Positions 1-6,478 of a stretch of DNA of 11,852 nt are shown here, piece by piece. A program made the translations under genes and the position numbers. Below the pieces are notes generated by a model. The model worked only from the letters and a program-made list of their open reading frames with translations, was not told the DNA's origin and did no database searches. Source of the stretch: Thermoanaerobaculales bacterium (GTDB taxonomy: Bacteria; Acidobacteriota; Thermoanaerobaculia; Thermoanaerobaculales; Sulfomarinibacteraceae); the NCBI GenBank assembly GCA_025456385.1, contig JALOKS010000048.1, positions 1 to 11,852 of the forward strand. The letters run 5' to 3'. Position 1 is the first letter of the stretch; each line of letters begins with the position of its first letter.

Positions 1-110
1 GCGCCCACGGCGGCGTGATCGTGCAGGCTATCTTCGCCTTCCCCGGCGGCCGCCGCTTCCACTTCACCGACCCGGCCGGCAACGAGCTCGCCGTGTGGTC
101 GGATCGCTAG
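1..110 (+). CDS. VOC/glyoxalase-family protein, C-terminal fragment
   Basis: Only the last 35 codons are present; the gene enters from the left edge (frame starts at base 3) and stops with TAG at 108-110. The peptide ends in RFHFTDPAGNELAVWSDR. The segment F-x-DP-x-GN-x-L is the closing beta-strand signature of the vicinal oxygen chelate fold (glyoxalase I, bleomycin resistance protein, extradiol dioxygenase). The Glu after the Asn is the usual last metal ligand of this fold. The tail is too short to say which VOC enzyme it is, so no substrate is proposed. A GC-rich hairpin follows the stop codon directly. Partial at the 5' end because of the window border, with no sign of decay. Confidence 0.7.
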   Translation, partial: AHGGVIVQAIFAFPGGRRFHFTDPAGNELAVWSDR

Positions 111-117
111 AACTTCC

Positions 118-135
118 GGCCGCCTTCCTGCGGCC
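118..135 (+). terminator. GC-rich stem-loop after the VOC gene, possible terminator
   Basis: A perfect inverted repeat GGCCGC-(6 nt)-GCGGCC begins 8 nt after the stop codon of the VOC gene. No T-run follows, so it is not a classical intrinsic terminator. In a genome this GC-rich such hairpins can also occur by chance. Confidence 0.3.
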
Positions 136-256
136 CTGAGCTCCTGGCACGGGGCGCGCCCTCAGCGCGCTCCCGGGCATGTCTCGCGCGCGGCGGCCTC
201 GTGGAGCCGAGCCAAACAGCGAGCTGCCCCGCCACGTACAACGATCGGAGGTCCAC

Positions 257-535
257 ATGGGAGTGAATCAGCGGTTGCGGTGGCAGCGCAGTGCCTCCCT
301 GGTCATCGTCCTCATTGCCGCCACCGTCCTCGCGGCCTGCGTGTCGGTCCGCGAGGCGGGCGACCAGCCTGCCCCGGAGCGGCAGGTCGTGTCGGTCCGG
401 TTCGAGGCGATCCCGGACACGGCCGAGGTGCACGTGGACGGCGAGTTCCGCGGCACCGCCCCGGTCACGCTGCTCCTCGCACCCGGTGCCCACGCCGTCG
501 AGCTGCGCGCCGCCCGCCTGCAGCCCGAGTAGCGT
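257..535 (+). CDS. Short lipoprotein with a PEGA domain, apparently truncated
   Basis: Residues 1-27 form a signal sequence ending in the lipobox LAAC, so Cys28 is the likely lipidated residue and the protein would sit on a membrane facing the periplasm. Residues 45-89 match the PEGA repeat: a beta-strand (VSVRFEAIPDTAEVHVDG), then FRGTAPVTLLLAPGAHAVEL. PEGA domains are small beta-domains common in surface and envelope proteins; no enzymatic role is known. ATG257 is chosen because GGAGGT lies 4 nt upstream and the signal peptide begins there; an ATG at 179 in frame has neither. The protein is only 91 residues and stops at TAG 530-532, before the last PEGA strand. The -1 reading frame continues with PEGA-like residues (ASGEPAQTALAEG) to a TAA at 628-630, so a one-base deletion or sequencing error is possible. 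The end given runs three bases past the first stop. Confidence 0.6.
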
Positions 536-603
536 CCGGGGAGCCGGCGCAGACGGCGCTGGCGGAGGGCTGGCGGCCGTCCGAAGATTGCCTCTGCGCT
601 CAC

Positions 604-631
604 TTGCGAAAATTTTCACAAGATCTATAAT
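604..631 (+). promoter_or_regulatory. Sigma-70-type promoter for the redox operon
   Basis: A consensus -10 box TATAAT lies at 626-631, with TTGCGA (4 of 6 matches to TTGACA) at 604-609 and a 16-nt spacer. It sits in an AT-rich island inside very GC-rich DNA. Transcription should begin near 637-639. This decides the start of the next gene: the ATG codons at 630 and 633 fall in or before the predicted transcript start, so a downstream GTG must be used. Confidence 0.65.
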
Positions 632-683
632 GATGACGTGGGCCACCGCCGCCGCGGGTCGGCGGCGGGGCCGGGGGTGCGAG

Positions 684-1343
684 GTGGTGACCCTGGTCTT
701 CATCGGCGTGCTGCTCGCCGCGGTCGCTCTCGACGCATGGCTGATCCGCCCCTGGGAGCGCCGGCACCTCCCGCCGGCCCGCTCGCGGCACCACGGGGCC
801 GCGGAGCTGGTGGTGCCGCGGACCCTGTTCTTCCACCCCGGCCACACCTGGGCCCGCCTCGAGGAGAACGGGCAGGTGACGGTCGGGGTGGACGACCTGG
901 TGCGTTCCCTGGTCGGGGAGCTGTCGGCGGTCGAGCTGCCGGGCGCCGGTAAGGGGCTGCAGGCCGGACGACCGGCACTGGCCATCCGCCAGGGCGCGCG
1001 TCGGCTGCAGCTGGCGGCGCCGGTCAGCGGCCGGGTCGTCGAGGTCAACGCGGCCCTCGGGCGCGACCCGGTCCGGCTGCGCTGGCGCCCCTACAAGGAA
1101 GGATGGGCCTTCCGGCTCGCGCCCGGCGAGCGCCTGGCCGCGGAGCTCGGGGCCCTCGCCATCGGTCGCGACGCCGAGCGCTGGATGCGGGCCGAGATGG
1201 AAGCCCTCGACCGCCTGTTCGATCGCGGCGTCCTCGCGCCGCCGGTCGAGGGCGCGCTGGCAGGCGCCGGCGACGAGGCCTGGGCGCAGTTCCAACGCGA
1301 GCACCTGAAGCTCGACCCCGAGCCGGCGGAGACCCGCGCATGA
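684..1343 (+). CDS. Membrane-anchored GcvH-like protein without the lipoyl lysine
   Basis: About 219 residues. A single N-terminal membrane helix (VTLVFIGVLLAAVALDAWLI) is followed by a domain clearly similar to glycine cleavage H protein: HPGHTWARLEENGQVTVGVDD, then AVELPGAGKGLQAG, APVSGRVVEVNAAL and EGWAFRLAP, in the H-protein order. At the place of the lipoylated Lys (E-S-V-K ten residues before APVSG) the sequence reads R-Q-G-A, with no lysine in the loop, so it should not carry lipoate. A helical tail of about 60 residues follows. No glycine-cleavage genes are nearby; instead it is the first gene of an operon with a ferredoxin, a NrfD-type subunit and a hexaheme cytochrome. A structural or assembly subunit is inferred. 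GTG at 684 (or 687) is preferred: GGGGG lies upstream and the promoter -10 box excludes the ATGs at 630/633. Its stop overlaps the next start (ATGA). Confidence 0.75.
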   Translation: MVTLVFIGVLLAAVALDAWLIRPWERRHLPPARSRHHGAAELVVPRTLFFHPGHTWARLEENGQVTVGVDDLVRSLVGELSAVELPGAGKGLQAGRPALAIRQGARRLQLAAPVSGRVVEVNAALGRDPVRLRWRPYKEGWAFRLAPGERLAAELGALAIGRDAERWMRAEMEALDRLFDRGVLAPPVEGALAGAGDEAWAQFQREHLKLDPEPAETRA

Positions 1344-2122
1344 GCCCGCGAGCCAAGGCACTCCTGATCGACATCACCCGCTGCATCGGCTGCGGGGCCT
1401 GCTCCGCAGCCTGCAAGACTGCGAACGATCTGCCGCACGAGGTCGAGCCGCAGCTCACCGCCGACACCTGGACGGTGGTCCTCGAGCGCGGCGGCGAGCG
1501 TTGGGTGCGCGACCTCTGTCGGCACTGCCTGCAGCCGTCCTGCGTGTCGGTGTGCCCGGTGGGCGCTCTGGTCAAGCGCGAGGACGGGGCGGTGGTCTAC
1601 AACAAGGACATCTGCCTCGGCTGCCGCTACTGCATGATCGGCTGCCCGTTCCGGATTCCGAAGTTCGAGTGGCATTCGGCGGCGCCGCGCATCCGCAAGT
1701 GCATCCTGTGCGCTCCGCGCCTCGAGAAGGGCCTGCCCACGGCCTGCGCGGAGGCCTGCCCGACCGAGGCAACGGTTTTCGGCGACCGCGACACCCTGGT
1801 CGCGATCGCCCGCGCGCGCCTGGATGCGGATCCGGAGCGCTACCACCCGCAGGTCTACGGACTGACCGAGGCCGGCGGGACCTCAGTGCTGTTCCTGTCG
1901 CCGCTGCCCTTCGAGGAGCTCGACTTCGACACCACGGTGGCGAGCTTCCCGCTGCCGGACCTCACCTGGCGGCTGCTGCTGCACGTGCCGAACGTGGTCA
2001 TGTTGGGAGCCGGCTTCCTGGGCGCCTCGTACTGGCTGTACCGGCGCCGCGAGCAGGTCGCCCTCGAGGAGGAGGGTGAGACCTCCGGGTCGGCGCCGCG
2101 GACCGGAGGCGACCATGATTGA
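1340..2122 (+). CDS. HybA-like iron-sulfur subunit, four [4Fe-4S] clusters, C-terminal anchor
   Basis: 260 residues. Sixteen cysteines form four cluster motifs: C15-x2-C-x2-C-x3-C25; C60-x2-C63-x4-C68-x3-C72P; C92-x2-C-x2-C-x3-C102P; and C121-x2-C124-x11-C136-x3-C140P. This is the layout of HybA/DmsB/PsrB/HmcB-type electron-transfer subunits, which pass electrons between a NrfD-type membrane partner and a redox enzyme or cytochrome. A hydrophobic helix at about 212-234 followed by YRRRE resembles the C-terminal anchor of HybA. Unlike HybA there is no Tat signal peptide: the first cluster begins at residue 15, and the in-frame upstream codons lie inside the GcvH-like gene and do not encode one. 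The start overlaps the previous stop by 4 nt, implying translational coupling. The exact partner and direction of electron flow are not shown by sequence. Confidence 0.88.
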   Translation: MSPRAKALLIDITRCIGCGACSAACKTANDLPHEVEPQLTADTWTVVLERGGERWVRDLCRHCLQPSCVSVCPVGALVKREDGAVVYNKDICLGCRYCMIGCPFRIPKFEWHSAAPRIRKCILCAPRLEKGLPTACAEACPTEATVFGDRDTLVAIARARLDADPERYHPQVYGLTEAGGTSVLFLSPLPFEELDFDTTVASFPLPDLTWRLLLHVPNVVMLGAGFLGASYWLYRRREQVALEEEGETSGSAPRTGGDHD

Positions 2123-3329
2123 GCGCGTGCGCTCCTTGCTCACTCCGTGGCGGGTCCTGCTCGCCGTGCTGCTGGTGACCGCTGCGGTGATCGTGACCTT
2201 CCGCTTCGCCTTCGGCCTCGGCTCGGTGACCAACCTCAGCGACGAGACCCCGTGGGGCATCTGGGTGGGCTTCGACATCCTCGCCGGCATCGGCCTCGCG
2301 GCCGGCGGCTTCATCATGGCGGCGGCGGTCTACGTCTTCGGGCTCGAGCGCTACCGGCCGCTGCTGCGGATGTCGATCCTCACCGCGCTGATCGGCTACC
2401 TCCTGTTCATCACCGGCCTCATCCTGGAGATCGGGCGGCCGTGGAACATCTGGCGCTGCATCGTCGACCACAACTTCCACTCGCCGCTCTTCGAGATCGC
2501 CTGGTGCGTGATGCTGTACACGACGGTCCTGCTCCTGGAGTTCTCCCAGGTGGTTCTCGAGCGCTTCGGCTGGCACCGGCTGGAGGCCCTGCTGCACAAG
2601 ATCCTGGTGCCGCTGGTAATCGTCGGGGTCCTGCTGTCGACCCTGCACCAGTCGACCCTCGGCACCTTGTTCACGATCGTGCCGCACAAGCTGCACCCGT
2701 TGTGGTACTCGCCGATCCTGCCGGTGCACTTCTTCATCTCCTGTCTGGCGGCCGGGCTGGCGATGATCTGCTTCGAGGGCTTCCTGAGCTGGCGATTCCT
2801 CAAGCACCCGCCGCGGCTCGATCTGCTGCCCAACCTGGCCCGGGTCATGGCGCTGATCCTCGTCATCTACTTCGTGTTCCGCATCGAGGACCTGGCCCTG
2901 CGCCACGCGCTGCCGCACGCCTTCGCAATCGGTTTGCCGGCGTTCCTGTTCTGGCTCGAAAACCTGTTGTTCGTGGTGGTGCCGGTCGTCATCGTCTTCC
3001 GCACCGCCCGGCGGATGACGACGCGGTCGCTGTTCGCGGCCTCGTTCTGCGCCGTGATCGGCTTCATCATGCACCGCTTCAACGTCGCGGTGACCGGAAT
3101 GCAGCTGATCCACGAGACCGGCTACTTCCCGACCTGGCAGGAGCTGGTGATCAGCATGAGCCTGATCGCGCTCGGTTTCATCGCCGCCGGCCTCGCGGTG
3201 TGGTTCTTCCCGATCGCCTCGGCGGGCGGCGGCGACGCGTCGGCGGGCCGCAACGGCGCCTACCGGCTGCCCTGGCGCCCGCGCGCCGCGTCCGAGCCGG
3301 CAGAGCCGGGGACCGGAGGTTCGCGGTGA
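2115..3329 (+). CDS. HybB/NrfD-family integral membrane subunit
   Basis: 404 residues, close to the length of HybB (about 390). It is strongly hydrophobic, with roughly ten membrane helices, and carries the typical early segment TPWGIWVGFDILAGIGLAAGG (residues 45-65) plus conserved-looking polar residues inside the membrane region (E105, H178, H191/H194, H320). NrfD/HybB proteins bind no haem and act as quinone-reactive or proton-conducting membrane subunits beside a ferredoxin-like partner. The gene starts at ATG2115, 5 nt after GGAGG, and overlaps the ferredoxin gene by 8 nt. The C-terminal 30 residues (Gly/Ala/Pro/Arg-rich) are a poorly conserved cytoplasmic-looking tail. In this operon it is the presumed site of menaquinol oxidation or menaquinone reduction. 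Confidence 0.88.
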   Translation: MIERVRSLLTPWRVLLAVLLVTAAVIVTFRFAFGLGSVTNLSDETPWGIWVGFDILAGIGLAAGGFIMAAAVYVFGLERYRPLLRMSILTALIGYLLFITGLILEIGRPWNIWRCIVDHNFHSPLFEIAWCVMLYTTVLLLEFSQVVLERFGWHRLEALLHKILVPLVIVGVLLSTLHQSTLGTLFTIVPHKLHPLWYSPILPVHFFISCLAAGLAMICFEGFLSWRFLKHPPRLDLLPNLARVMALILVIYFVFRIEDLALRHALPHAFAIGLPAFLFWLENLLFVVVPVVIVFRTARRMTTRSLFAASFCAVIGFIMHRFNVAVTGMQLIHETGYFPTWQELVISMSLIALGFIAAGLAVWFFPIASAGGGDASAGRNGAYRLPWRPRAASEPAEPGTGGSR

Positions 3330-3796
3330 AGAGCAACGCGGTGGTCTTTGCAGCGGTGATCGGCTCCCTCGCTCTCCTCCTCGCGGCGGCCGAGGAGCCG
3401 CCGGTCCCCGAGCGCGTGACCCTCGGCGCCCTGGCGAGGCTCTACCCTCCGGTCGAGCTCGACCACGCGCTGCACGTCGAGGCCACCGGCGACTGCGCGA
3501 GCTGTCACCACCGGCCCTTCGGCGAGCCCGCCGCCTGCGGGAGCTGCCACGACGAGCCGGTCAAGCCCTCCGCCTTCGTCCACGAGCTGCACTGGGAAGT
3601 CGAGGACTGCACCGGCTGCCACCACCGGCCGGCGACCGCCGACCTGCGCTGTGTCTCCTGCCACCCGGTGGAGCCGGACCCGGAGCGGCTGGCGGTGATC
3701 GGCCTCAAGGGCGCCTACCACGGCCTCTGCCTGCGCTGCCACGGCGAGACCGGCAGCGACGAGTCCTGCGCGATCTGCCACCCTGCACCTCGGTGA
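3326..3796 (+). CDS. Exported hexaheme cytochrome c
   Basis: 156 residues. A signal peptide (residues 1-22, hydrophobic core AVIGSLALLLAAA) directs export. Six CxxCH haem sites follow: CASCH (57-61), CGSCH (71-75), CTGCH (95-99), CVSCH (109-113), CLRCH (135-139) and CAICH (148-152). Extra histidines at 47, 50, 62, 86, 89, 100 and 132 are available as distal ligands, giving enough for bis-His coordination of all six haems, as in the cytochrome c3/class III group. GTG3326 is the start: it follows GGAGG by about 8 nt and overlaps the stop of the membrane subunit as GTGA. As the last gene of the operon it is the probable periplasmic electron donor or acceptor of the NrfD complex. No obvious lipobox or membrane anchor is visible beyond a possible uncleaved signal helix. 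Confidence 0.9.
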   Translation: MKSNAVVFAAVIGSLALLLAAAEEPPVPERVTLGALARLYPPVELDHALHVEATGDCASCHHRPFGEPAACGSCHDEPVKPSAFVHELHWEVEDCTGCHHRPATADLRCVSCHPVEPDPERLAVIGLKGAYHGLCLRCHGETGSDESCAICHPAPR

Positions 3797-3828
3797 CCGG
3801 AGCGGCTGTCGCGGTGGCGAGAGCGGTG

Positions 3829-3844
3829 CCGGGCTCGCGCCCGG
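3829..3844 (+). terminator. GC-rich hairpin after the redox operon
   Basis: Perfect inverted repeat CCGGGC-TCGC-GCCCGG, 33 nt after the cytochrome stop codon. It has a stable 6-bp GC stem and a 4-nt loop but no T-run, so it is only a possible terminator. Confidence 0.35.
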
Positions 3845-3857
3845 GTGAGGCTGGCGC

Positions 3858-3866
3858 TGGTACCAT
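3858..3866 (+). promoter_or_regulatory. Possible extended -10 element for the DUF2846-like gene
   Basis: TGG-TACCAT has the TG-N-TAnnAT form of an extended -10 element, about 35 nt upstream of ATG3901. No good -35 box is seen 17 nt upstream. Weak support. Confidence 0.3.
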
Positions 3867-3900
3867 GGGGCCAGTCTTCGGTTGACAGGGAGGTGGGTTG

Positions 3901-4440
3901 ATGCGTGCAGCCGTGGTGTGTGCTGTGGTGTGCGCGGTGCTCGTGCCCGTGGTGGCGGACGCCGAGGATGAGGACTTCGCCGTCAGGGAGAAGGCGGTGG
4001 TGCGCCCGGAGGTACTGCCCGACAAGGCGCTGATCTACATCGTCAGGCCGACAAGCGCGGGCACGGCCATTCGGATGTGGGCCTTCGCCGGCGACACCGT
4101 GCTCGGCGTCACCAAGGGCGACACCTACGCCTTCGCCTACCTCGAGCCGGGCGAGCACCTGTTCTGGTCGCGGGCCGAGAACGTGTCGGCGTTGACGGCG
4201 ACAGTCGAGGCCGGGAGGACGTACTACCTCAAACAGAACGTGAGGATGGGCGGCCTCAAGGCGCGGGTCAAGCTCGAGGCCATCGACGAGACCGAGGGGC
4301 AGGAGATGCTCGCCAAGTGCGGCCACCACTCGACCCTGACCGAGGCCGGGAAGGCGCGCGCGGCCGAGATCGCCGCCGAGAAGTTGGCGGTGGCGCAGGA
4401 GAAGGCCGCCAAGGGCGACACCGACGCGGGCGACGACTGA
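3901..4440 (+). CDS. Exported DUF2846-like protein
   Basis: 179 residues. Residues 1-21 form a signal peptide (AVVCAVLVPVVADA, cleaved before EDED). Residues 40-140 resemble the DUF2846 family: DKALIYIVRP, a glycine/aspartate hairpin, YLEPGEHLFW, then VEAGRTYYLKQNVRMG and a closing EAIDETEGQEML. This is a small periplasmic beta-domain of unknown function, found mostly in exported proteins and lipoproteins. The remaining 40 residues are Ala/Glu/Lys-rich, predicted helical and charged. ATG3901 is used because GGGAGG lies 7 nt upstream; TTG3898 is a poorer choice. It is separated from the redox operon by a hairpin and about 100 nt, so it is probably transcribed on its own. No biochemical activity can be assigned. 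Confidence 0.7.
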   Translation: MRAAVVCAVVCAVLVPVVADAEDEDFAVREKAVVRPEVLPDKALIYIVRPTSAGTAIRMWAFAGDTVLGVTKGDTYAFAYLEPGEHLFWSRAENVSALTATVEAGRTYYLKQNVRMGGLKARVKLEAIDETEGQEMLAKCGHHSTLTEAGKARAAEIAAEKLAVAQEKAAKGDTDAGDD

Positions 4441-4452
4441 AGGTCGAGCTGA

Positions 4453-4512
4453 GGTCGTCTCGCTCAGGATGACGATGTGAGGGGCCCTGCGGTCGCCGCT
4501 CTCCGGATGACG
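4453..4512. repeat. Imperfect 22-nt direct repeat pair
   Basis: Two copies, 4453-4474 and 4491-4512, match at 18 of 22 positions and share the core CTCnGGATGACG, with a 38-nt period. They lie in the spacer between converging genes. The CTCAGGATGACG core resembles intergenic repeats seen scattered in many GC-rich and metagenomic genomes. No protein or RNA gene is visible here. Confidence 0.4.
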
Positions 4513-4551
4513 GCGAACGCCAGCGCCTTACGTGGCTGGTCGGTCGGCTGG

Positions 4552-4601
4552 TTCGAAATTCCGAATTTCGAAGTCCGAATTCCGAATTCTGATTTCCGAA
4601 G
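4552..4601. repeat. AT-rich CCGAATT repeat cluster with a perfect inverted repeat
   Basis: TTCGAAATTC (4552-4561) and GAATTTCGAA (4563-4572) form a perfect 10-bp inverted repeat around one C. Degenerate CCGAATT/CCGAAnT units follow directly (CCGAATTCCGAATTCTGATTTCCGAAG). The block is AT-rich in DNA of about 70% GC and ends at the stop codon of the minus-strand gene. It lies between convergent genes, so it may act as a bidirectional terminator, a protein-binding site, or a dispersed repeat. Confidence 0.6.
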
Positions 4602-4603
4602 TT

Positions 4604-6397
4604 CTAACTCGTCCTGTACATCTCCTCGATCAGCTGCCCATGGCGCTCGATGGCGGCGCTGCGCTTGACCTTGAGGGTCGGCGTCAGCAGGCCGTTGTCG
4701 ATCGAGAACTCGGGCACGAGGCGGAACTCCTTGATGGTCTCGAAGGAGGCGAGCTCGCGGTTCTTCTCGTCGATGACCGAACGGATGAGGTCGTTGACCT
4801 CGCCGCTCGCGAGCAGGCGTCCGAGGTCGTCGCCCGGCAGGCCGCGCGCTGCGGCGAAGGCCTTGACGTTGTCGGGCTCGACGGTGACGAGGGCGGTGAG
4901 GTAGGGCCGGCGGTCGCCGACGACGCAGACCTGGGAGACGTAGGTCGAGGTCGCGATCAGGCCCTCGATCGCGGCCGGGGCCACGTTCTTGCCGCCGGCG
5001 GTGACGATGAGGTCCTTCTTGCGGCCGGTGATGCGAAGGAAGCCCTCGCCGTCGATCTCACCGAGGTCGCCGGTGTGCTGCCACCCGTCGGGCGTGAGGG
5101 TCTCGGCGGTCTCGGCGGGCATCTTGTAGTACTCGCGCATGATGTTGCGGCCGCGGTAGAGCACCTCGCCGTCCTCGGCGGTGCGCTGCTCGATGCCGGG
5201 TCCGGTCGGCCCCACCCAGCCGAAGCGGTAGTTGTCGTAACGGTTGACGTTGGTGAACGAGGTGTTCTCGGTCATGCCGATGCCCTCGAGGACCAGGACT
5301 CCGGCGGCGTGGAAGAAGCGGCCGATGTCGGGGTTGAGAGGCGCCGCGCCCGAGATGCACCAGCGCACGCGGCCGCCGAGGGCCGCCTGGACCTTCGAGA
5401 ACACGAGCTTGGTGGCGAGGGCGTACTTCGCGGCGAGCAGCGGCGGCACCGGCTTCTTGGCGACCTTGAGGTCGCTGACCTGAAGTCCGACCGAGAGCGC
5501 CCAGTTGAAGAGCTTGAGGGCGAGGCCGCCCTTGGCCTGGACGCCGGAGATGATCCTGGTGTGCACCTTCTCGTAGACCCGCGGCGCGCTCGGAAACCAG
5601 TGCGGGCGGGCGATCCTGAAGTCCTCGGCGACGGTCTCCATGCTGCGGGCGAAGGTCGTGGTCGCGCCGACCACGAGAGCGGTGAAGACGCAGGTGCGGG
5701 CGAAGACGTGGGCGAGCGGCAGGAAGAGCAGGGTCTCGTCGCCGTCGAGGTGCTGGAAGGAATCGCGCACCGACTGCGCGGTGAAGGTGATGTTGTCGTG
5801 GGTGAGCACCGCGCCCTTCGGGATGCCGGTGGTGCCGGAGGTGTAGACGATGGTCGCGACGTCGGCCGCCGTGACCTCGGCGACCCGCGCCTCGAGGGCC
5901 TCGTCGGAGACCCCGGCTCCGGCCTCGAGGAAGTCTTCGTAGCTCATCACCCAGTCGTCGGCCGGCGGCACGCCGTCCATGAGGATGACCTTGCGCACGG
6001 CGGGAATCTCGGCGCGGATCTCGAGCAGCTTGGCGAGCTGGTTGCCGTCCTGGGCGAAGACCAGCACCGCATCCGAGTGGTTGACGATGTGGCGCACGTC
6101 CTTGGCCAAGAGGGAGTGGTAGATGCCCACCGCACAGGAGCCGATCGTCATCATGGCGAGGTCGGTCAGCACCCAGCGGTAGCTCGAGTAGCTGAGGATG
6201 TCGGCCTTGTCGCCCCGCCCGACGCCGAGCGCGATCAGGCTCTTGGCGGCGCGCGTCACGTCGTCGTAGAACTCGTTCCAGCTTACCGAACGGGTTTCGT
6301 GGCTCTCCAGGATGGTCCGGTAGGCCGGTCGCTCCCCGTGGCGTTCGACGGTCTCCTCGAGCATCTCGTGCACGTTGCGGAAGTCGCGAATCGCCAT
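4604..6397 (-). CDS. Long-chain acyl-CoA synthetase (AMP-forming)
   Basis: 597 residues from ATG6397. It activates fatty acids to acyl-CoA through an acyl-adenylate, using ATP and CoA, in the cytoplasm or at the inner membrane face. The adenylate-forming motifs appear in order: YTSGTTGIPKG (about 185-195, nucleotide loop), SGAAPLNP (349-356), GMTEN (374-378), GWQHTGDLG (438-446), GRKKDLIVTAGGKN (458-471) and the C-terminal LTPTLKVKR (570-578) holding the catalytic lysine region. The length and the TPTLKVKR ending are those of FadD15-like/LACS enzymes, not short acetyl-CoA synthetases. The ATG is preferred over the TTG at 6403: GGGGG lies 7 nt before the ATG and only 1 nt before the TTG. A TATACT box upstream suggests its own promoter. 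No other beta-oxidation gene is in the window. Confidence 0.93.
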   Translation of the reverse strand: MAIRDFRNVHEMLEETVERHGERPAYRTILESHETRSVSWNEFYDDVTRAAKSLIALGVGRGDKADILSYSSYRWVLTDLAMMTIGSCAVGIYHSLLAKDVRHIVNHSDAVLVFAQDGNQLAKLLEIRAEIPAVRKVILMDGVPPADDWVMSYEDFLEAGAGVSDEALEARVAEVTAADVATIVYTSGTTGIPKGAVLTHDNITFTAQSVRDSFQHLDGDETLLFLPLAHVFARTCVFTALVVGATTTFARSMETVAEDFRIARPHWFPSAPRVYEKVHTRIISGVQAKGGLALKLFNWALSVGLQVSDLKVAKKPVPPLLAAKYALATKLVFSKVQAALGGRVRWCISGAAPLNPDIGRFFHAAGVLVLEGIGMTENTSFTNVNRYDNYRFGWVGPTGPGIEQRTAEDGEVLYRGRNIMREYYKMPAETAETLTPDGWQHTGDLGEIDGEGFLRITGRKKDLIVTAGGKNVAPAAIEGLIATSTYVSQVCVVGDRRPYLTALVTVEPDNVKAFAAARGLPGDDLGRLLASGEVNDLIRSVIDEKNRELASFETIKEFRLVPEFSIDNGLLTPTLKVKRSAAIERHGQLIEEMYRTS

Positions 6398-6451
6398 GCT
6401 CAAACCCCCGGCGTTTCGATTTTCTGTGGCCCCGGCTGACGGTCGGCGGGG

Positions 6452-6457
6452 AGTATA
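6452..6457 (-). promoter_or_regulatory. Putative -10 box for the acyl-CoA synthetase gene
   Basis: Read on the minus strand this is TATACT (5 of 6 to TATAAT), about 55 nt before the start codon. The -35 region shows no close match to TTGACA. Confidence 0.4.
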
Positions 6458-6478
6458 GACCCTCAGGCCCGCACTCCG

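Noticed and set aside
684..1343. Assignment as a true glycine cleavage H protein
   Set aside because: The lipoyl lysine is missing, there is a membrane helix, and the neighbours are redox-complex genes rather than gcvT/gcvP.
2147..3325. Upstream extension of the cytochrome frame within the membrane-subunit gene
   Set aside because: This part is a shadow of the HybB-like gene. The real start is GTG3326, with a ribosome site and a signal peptide.
3882..3887. Perfect TTGACA just before the DUF2846-like gene, as a -35 box
   Set aside because: A matching -10 would fall inside the coding sequence after ATG3901, and the site merges with the ribosome-binding region.
4532..6439. 635-codon open frame on the plus strand
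   Set aside because: Exactly antisense to the acyl-CoA synthetase, whose motifs are all intact. The translation is rich in Gly/Val/Glu/His/Asp, a mirror of the minus-strand codons.
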